Assembly: GCA_963989385.1 (NCBI GenBank)
Contig: OZ022502.1
Location: 15,363,001-15,427,000, forward strand
DNA from: Ctena decussata
Lineage: Eukaryota > Mollusca > Bivalvia > Lucinida > Lucinidae
Reading direction: 5' to 3'
Length of the DNA stretch: 64,000 bases
Shown here: piece by piece, positions 60,196 to 64,000 of the stretch
Layout of the letters: the number at the start of each line of letters is the position of its first letter
Position numbering within the stretch: position 1 is the stretch's first letter
Translations under genes and position numbers: made by a program
Notes under the pieces: model-generated
The model's input: only the letters and a program-made list of their open reading frames with translations
What the model was told of the DNA's origin: nothing
The model's database searches: none

Positions 60196-61426
60196 TTGCA
60201 GCCTTAAGAATTGTAGTGGTTATTTGTTCTGTTACATATTCCGGTTGGCCAGTCAGTATTTGCTCCCAGTCTGATTCTGCTAGTAATTGTCTGTATAGGT
60301 CATAGTTACCTTCTGCATATTTCCAAATTTTACGTTTAAATGAGCTTTGTTTCGGCTTTAAGAATTTCAAAAGTACAGCAATGGGTAAGTGGTATCTAAC
60401 AAGGTCAGGAATAAACGGGTCACACACTTCACTAGATAATACATTCTGTGACGAGTTAGCAACAATAATATCTATTAAAGATGAGGAAGATTCAGTATAA
60501 TGAGTCGGTTCGTGTATAAGTTGTTGAAGGTTAAAAGTTACTAAGAAATCTGTCAGTTGTTTAGATCTAACAGTATTCAAGATATCGTTATTGAGATCGC
60601 CTAGTAGAAAGATGTCTTGTATGCTTGTGTTTTTAGCTCGGTCAAAAGATTCATGAATTAGATTCCAATAAGATACTGAAGCATTAGGTGGTCTGTACAT
60701 TCCGCATATTAAGATATTTCGACCTCGAGTTTTTATCTGAAGCCAAATACATTCTAGGTTTTTGACTTCTAAGTCGGTGCGTCTAAAGCAGACAATTTGT
60801 TCTTTGACATATATAGCCACCCCTCCGGAACGAGTATCTCTGTCACATCGAAATGGCTTTTGAAAATTTATGACTTTTAGTTCATCGCTATCTATAGTAT
60901 CAGTTAACCATGTTTCTGTGAAGATATATATGTCAAACTGTTGCATTTCGAACTGTAGAATATCGAGCTTAGGAACAATACTTTGTATGTTTAAATGACA
61001 TATACTCAAATGATTATCATATGGCAGGAGGGAAACATTTGAAATGCTAGATATTGAACTAGAAACTGAGCTCGATGATGGCCCTGGATTTTCAGCAATA
61101 TCACCACATTTGAGTAAGATACAGAATAACCATAATACCAAGACTGTTACAGAAAATAAGAACAGAGAGCACTTAACAAAATATAAGTTCTTGATTAAAA
61201 TATCTAACGATATCGTTGCATGTTTGTAGGGGTGGTGAACAAATTTGGCCAGGTTACTGGCATCATCGAGCGAAGTTTTTAGGGTATATGCAATCAGTAT
61301 GTTACACCCATCATTTCCTATATAGCATTCAAAGAAGAATATTACTATAAATATTTTGAGGAGCGCAATAAGTTTGCCTCGTATTCTGATGTCTCGCAAT
61401 GCTGCCATTTCTGGCGTCACCATCAT
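58364..61426 (-). CDS. Chimeric open frame: endonuclease of element A fused to reverse transcriptase of element B
   Basis: 1,020 codons without a stop. Residues 1-115 contain two hydrophobic segments (about 18-35 and 80-106) ending in GDIAENPGP (108-116). From about residue 128 an AP-type endonuclease shows LSICHLNIQSIVPKLD, FTETWL and LLGDLNND; the usual SDH is replaced by RYHLPI. At about residue 410 (60195) the protein switches to a second element: FWSYVRSKTK, then reverse transcriptase with YRPISL, FVAGRSCVTQL, DFCKAFDKVPH, GIPQGSVLGPILFLIFINDL and the catalytic FADD. It ends with DTWNSLPETVV and a short tail. The usual linker PADPPW is absent because it lies beyond the insertion. Whether this frame is expressed is unknown. 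Confidence 0.85.
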   Translation of the reverse strand: MMVTPEMAALRDIRIRGKLIALLKIFIVIFFFECYIGNDGCNILIAYTLKTSLDDASNLAKFVHHPYKHATISLDILIKNLYFVKCSLFLFSVTVLVLWLFCILLKCGDIAENPGPSSSSVSSSISSISNVSLLPYDNHLSICHLNIQSIVPKLDILQFEMQQFDIYIFTETWLTDTIDSDELKVINFQKPFRCDRDTRSGGVAIYVKEQIVCFRRTDLEVKNLECIWLQIKTRGRNILICGMYRPPNASVSYWNLIHESFDRAKNTSIQDIFLLGDLNNDILNTVRSKQLTDFLVTFNLQQLIHEPTHYTESSSSLIDIIVANSSQNVLSSEVCDPFIPDLVRYHLPIAVLLKFLKPKQSSFKRKIWKYAEGNYDLYRQLLAESDWEQILTGQPEYVTEQITTTILKAAKIKTDNKLFWSYVRSKTKTKSAVSNLTNSSGELSKTDQETADILNDFFASVFEIEGDGPLPDFDKRQYEHELDNISITEEQIEKAVNKLKQSKSQGPDNIHPKFLKESQSAIKKPLKIIFQKSVDESILPEVWKEANVTPIFKKGNKKSAENYRPISLTSVPGKLLERIIRDAIVDHMTTNELFSPAQHGFVAGRSCVTQLLEFMEELTESLDNGEDIDVIYLDFCKAFDKVPHGRLLKKLYNYGITGKIFDWVKEFLSDRKQRVTINGSKSVWRNISSGIPQGSVLGPILFLIFINDLPDAISVCMKLFADDGKLFSGVKTEDKRISLQENITTAENWAETWKMFFNKTKCHHLHVGKRDIITAYKMNGDPEPVEIEKVEYEKDLGVIIDGDLKFREHVTSKVNIANRNVGIIFRTFTYLDKEMFLNLYKTMVRPHLEYATQIWSPLYKKDKITIENVQRRATRLVKSISHMSYEERLKHLGLPTLEYRRERADMVQVYKIMNQIDKVDINKLFTFALHGATRGHSLKLFKPRARLNVRRHSFSIRVIDTWNSLPETVVRAPSLNSFKSRLNNHWHSHPSKFNATCYIAHNSGHRQSMYRESPTEADDA
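61079..61105 (-). other. 2A-like ribosome-skipping motif in retroposon A
   Basis: Encodes GDIAENPGP, preceded by the hydrophobic LWLFCILLKC. Canonical 2A ends in D-V/I-E-x-N-P-G-P; here the third position is A rather than E. Separation would occur between G115 and P116, releasing the endonuclease-reverse transcriptase from a two-segment hydrophobic leader. 2A-like motifs are established at the N termini of some CR1-like retroposons of marine invertebrates. Activity of this variant is not shown. Confidence 0.75.
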
Positions 61427-61687
61427 TTAGCCATATAGAAGAATAAGGAAAAGTAAATACGGCGGCATCGGAGACAACAAGCTGACGCGACATTTTTTAG
61501 ATAAAGCTGAAGAGGGCCCGGGCATGGCGTTTGGGATAGTTTCAGAAAGAAAGAGGTAACAGTGGTAAATACATAGAGACATTAAGAGTTATTGCACCCG
61601 CTTGGGCATCGTATGTTGAAAAGACTCGACTAGGTTATTCTATTTAATTTCAGTTGCTATTAATATCTAGTATTTTTTTTTTTGAAA

Positions 61688-61920
61688 TACCGCAGACAGT
61701 CTAAGTATTGGGACAAAATATGACTGAACAATCAGTGCGGACCCAAATCGGACTGCTCCTTCTATAAGACTAAGGAGCAGTCCGATCAGGGTCTACACGG
61801 TTTGTCATTTAGTCCAGATCCATTGGACATGTAACCATTGCACTGCAAAATCAAGGATCTCCACCTTTATAACATTACTGTAGTTATTTTATGTGTCCCC
61901 ATTCCTAGAACTTTGCGGTA
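61688..61920. mobile_element. Palindromic MITE of the GCAAACAGTG family, TACCGC ends
   Basis: TACCGCAGACAGTCTAAG at left, CCTAGAACTTTGCGGTA at right. Inner arms CGGACTGCTCCTTC and AAGGAGCAGTCCG. Lies just 5' of retroposon A. Confidence 0.72.
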
Positions 61921-62054
61921 GTTTCGGAGGCTCTAACATATCATCTTTTCATGGTCAATGTGTTTCAACCCAGGACCGGTCCGAAAAAATATTCAGGACT
62001 AATTCAGGTCCGATGCTACACTTTAGATTTAACGCAAACATCTGCAAAAAATGG

Positions 62055-62150
62055 TCCCAGCAAACACACGACCTTGTATCAGCATCGAATCAACGTTGAT
62101 TTAACGTCATGGCGCTGAATCAACGTTGATTCAACGCTATCATACTAAAC
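62055..62150. repeat. AACGTTGATT-rich relative of the CGACGT elements
   Basis: Starts CCCAGCAAACACACGACCTT and repeats AATCAACGTTGATTTAACG twice. The right terminus is not preserved. Confidence 0.6.
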
Positions 62151-62497
62151 ATATATACACATATAGACTTATCAGGCCCTTGACATTTACTTGCCAGTGT
62201 AAGGGAAATAACTCGACCTTGACTTTATGACATGAAAGGTATTTAATCCAATGGCGTATCAGCGCAGCACAACTGGAAGTCACCTCGTACTTGCAAAATT
62301 TCTGTTCGCACAGTTATTATAAAATTCACAAAGTACATTGGGTTGTAAGGTAAAGAGTCATATCCGTCCGCACTGACGCGCCATTGTTTGCACATGACAC
62401 TAGGCTGTAATTCCTTGAAAAAACAAAACAAAATATGTATATAAAATAATGAAAAACAGTGAATGAAAAGAAATTGAGTTTTGTATGTGCACTTCCT

Positions 62498-62615
62498 CCC
62501 AGCAGGCACACGACGTCGAAATGACGTGACGTGACGTCGCGCTGACGTCTACGCGATGCAGTGACGTCGCATCGACGTCAGTGCGACGCCAACCCGACGT
62601 CGTGTGCCCGCTGGG
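62498..62615. mobile_element. CGACGT-rich foldback element
   Basis: Ends CCCAGCAGGCACACGACGTC and its inverse GACGTCGTGTGCCCGCTGGG. The interior is made of repeated TGACGTCG/CGACGTCA words. Relatives are at 62055-62150 and 63571-63680, and a distant one near 23425-23490. Confidence 0.78.
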
Positions 62616-64000
62616 AGCTAATTTTCAGTCTGAAGTTGTTAGCTAAGCAACCAAGTGGCGTGGAACTTCGTCTTGTTATGTGAGTTCGATCCCTTCGGAG
62701 CTGGCTAAGTATACACTGTATGCGTATCTATGTACAATAAATAGCAAAGTTTAGGATAACACGCCCAGCCGCCTAACTTGGCTGCGTAACTGTGTTATTG
62801 ATACACGTGCCTAGCAACATTGCCCTCAGGTGCACCCACCTTCAGACAGTAAATACAAAGTTTATGACTTGACAAAAATCCGATCAGGCTCAAACTTTGA
62901 AGACAGTTACCCAGTAAAAACACTGATTGTCGTGTTATTATGTTCAAAAATAGTTTAGGACTTGGGGATATTTAGTATTACAAATCGAATGTCCTTCCTA
63001 TGCACTCGAACCCTAACTGGTATAATGCCTAGTCAACGCTAGGCTGCAGAAACAACAATCACGCTACGGTCAGTGCCAGTCCGTTCTTCAGGCTAGCATT
63101 GATCGCACAAATATTTCTGTCATGCTCGTATCACAGTTCGAATGGATAGGGTGATCTGTCACCACGATAGCTAACATTTTCAAGAACTAAATAATTTTGC
63201 AGGTGAACAGGACATTCGTTCACATAAGTAGATTCTTCCCCCCACCCCTCAACCGGCGTATTGACACAACGTAGTGAGGTCCCATACAGGTCACTACGAA
63301 CATGAAAGACTCATGATTCAAGGGAGGCTATTCCTCATTTACTAAGATCACGTAAGCAATCGCAGTGACCACAAATATTCTGACACTGTGACTATTCCTT
63401 AATCTGTTTTGACTATGAGGAACTTTAGTTCCAGATCAGTCTGCTCAACGGTTGGGAAAACAGCACTGCGTTCTGGTTTGAATTAGTCTGAATATTTATG
63501 GTTTTACGGTGCATATGACTTGACTAGTATAAGTATAAATTAATGTTTTTTTCAGACACTATGGAGAGTGTCCAGCGAGCACGTGACGTCGAAACGACGT
63601 CGCGCATACGTCGATCCGACGATATAACATCGAATTAACGCCCGCACGACATCATCTCGACGTCATGCGCTCGCTTGGTACGAACCGTGAACATGTCTCT
63701 GTTTAACTTTGCATATAAATATGTACGTTGCAAGTGTATAAACTAAATACGAGACTTAACAAGGACTCCATGTGATGTGCATTTGACGCCAAATACATGC
63801 CAATCAATCCAGTCGGAGTTGCCATACCATGCCAACTCAAGCTAGATCCACAGTGAAACATCTCCTGGAGCCCCCCTCGGAACCCATCTTTAGTTTACCG
63901 TACGCTCATTCATGGTCATTCATAGTGAAAATTGAGGCTTACACAGAAAGTCACGTGATCGAATTAAGTATAAATTCGATTTAGGTAATATATAGTCATG
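62616..64000. other. Right edge of window, no gene recognised
   Basis: Apart from the foldback at 63571-63680 I see no exon, RNA gene or clear mobile element. Short open frames lack motifs. Confidence 0.5.
63571..63680. mobile_element. CGACGT-rich foldback element, second copy
   Basis: TCCAGCGAGCACGTGACGTC at left and CGACGTCATGCGCTCGCTTGG at right, same interior words as 62498-62615 but diverged. Confidence 0.72.

Larger units (their letters stand above)
55420..61500 (-). mobile_element. CR1/Jockey-like non-LTR retroposon A, interrupted by element B
   Basis: On the minus strand: N-terminal hydrophobic leader with 2A-like motif, AP endonuclease (to about 60201), linker (58329 to about 58030), reverse transcriptase and a C-terminal Cys-His motif (to 56006), then a 3' UTR with AATAAA at 55439-55434. 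The body is split by element B (58330-60195). One base insertion near 58027-58031 also breaks the frame between linker and reverse transcriptase. Both outer borders are approximate; I did not find its target duplication. Class membership is inferred from domain order and motifs. Confidence 0.8.

Overview
The window is animal nuclear DNA, most likely from a bivalve mollusc. Evidence: genes split into small exons with GT/AG introns, a ribosomal-protein gene hosting C/D snoRNAs, dense MITEs, tRNA-derived SINEs and CR1/Jockey-like retroposons, and the (GTCC)n-plus-tandem-repeat elements typical of bivalve genomes. The species call is inference; the eukaryotic call is direct.

Two host protein genes are supported. 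Ribosomal protein L13A (RPL13A/uL13) runs on the + strand in six visible exons (2472 to 34778; the short first coding exon was not found). A BTB/POZ-BACK protein, possibly BTBD17-like, runs on the - strand in three coding exons (52070 down to 44156) that splice to a 472-residue protein.

The last RPL13A intron is about 21.2 kb and carries six copies of a C/D box snoRNA that matches SNORD33 (U33): box C, box D, a terminal stem and an identical guide that can pair with 18S rRNA. The last three copies delimit tandem units of about 1.18 kb. One unit was inflated to 13.7 kb by an 8.9-kb CAC-ended DNA transposon with about 505-bp inverted termini and by a nested pair of Helentron-like elements. The sister unit keeps the empty sites.

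Most other sequence is mobile DNA. At least nine families share one plan: T-run, 5' hairpin, (GTCC)n, long tandem units, a 3' inverted copy of the 5' motif, then a terminal hairpin ending in CTTGTT. I read them as Helentron/HINE-like non-autonomous elements. Internal units of four families carry AGGTCA direct repeats resembling nuclear-receptor sites.

The right quarter (about 52.5-61.5 kb) holds non-LTR retroposons. At 55.4-61.5 kb a CR1/Jockey-like element with a 2A-like ribosome-skipping motif was invaded by a 5'-truncated second element with a 5-bp target duplication. The invasion fused the first endonuclease in frame to the second reverse transcriptase, giving a 1,020-codon open frame. 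The final 2.5 kb shows only foldback repeats and no gene.
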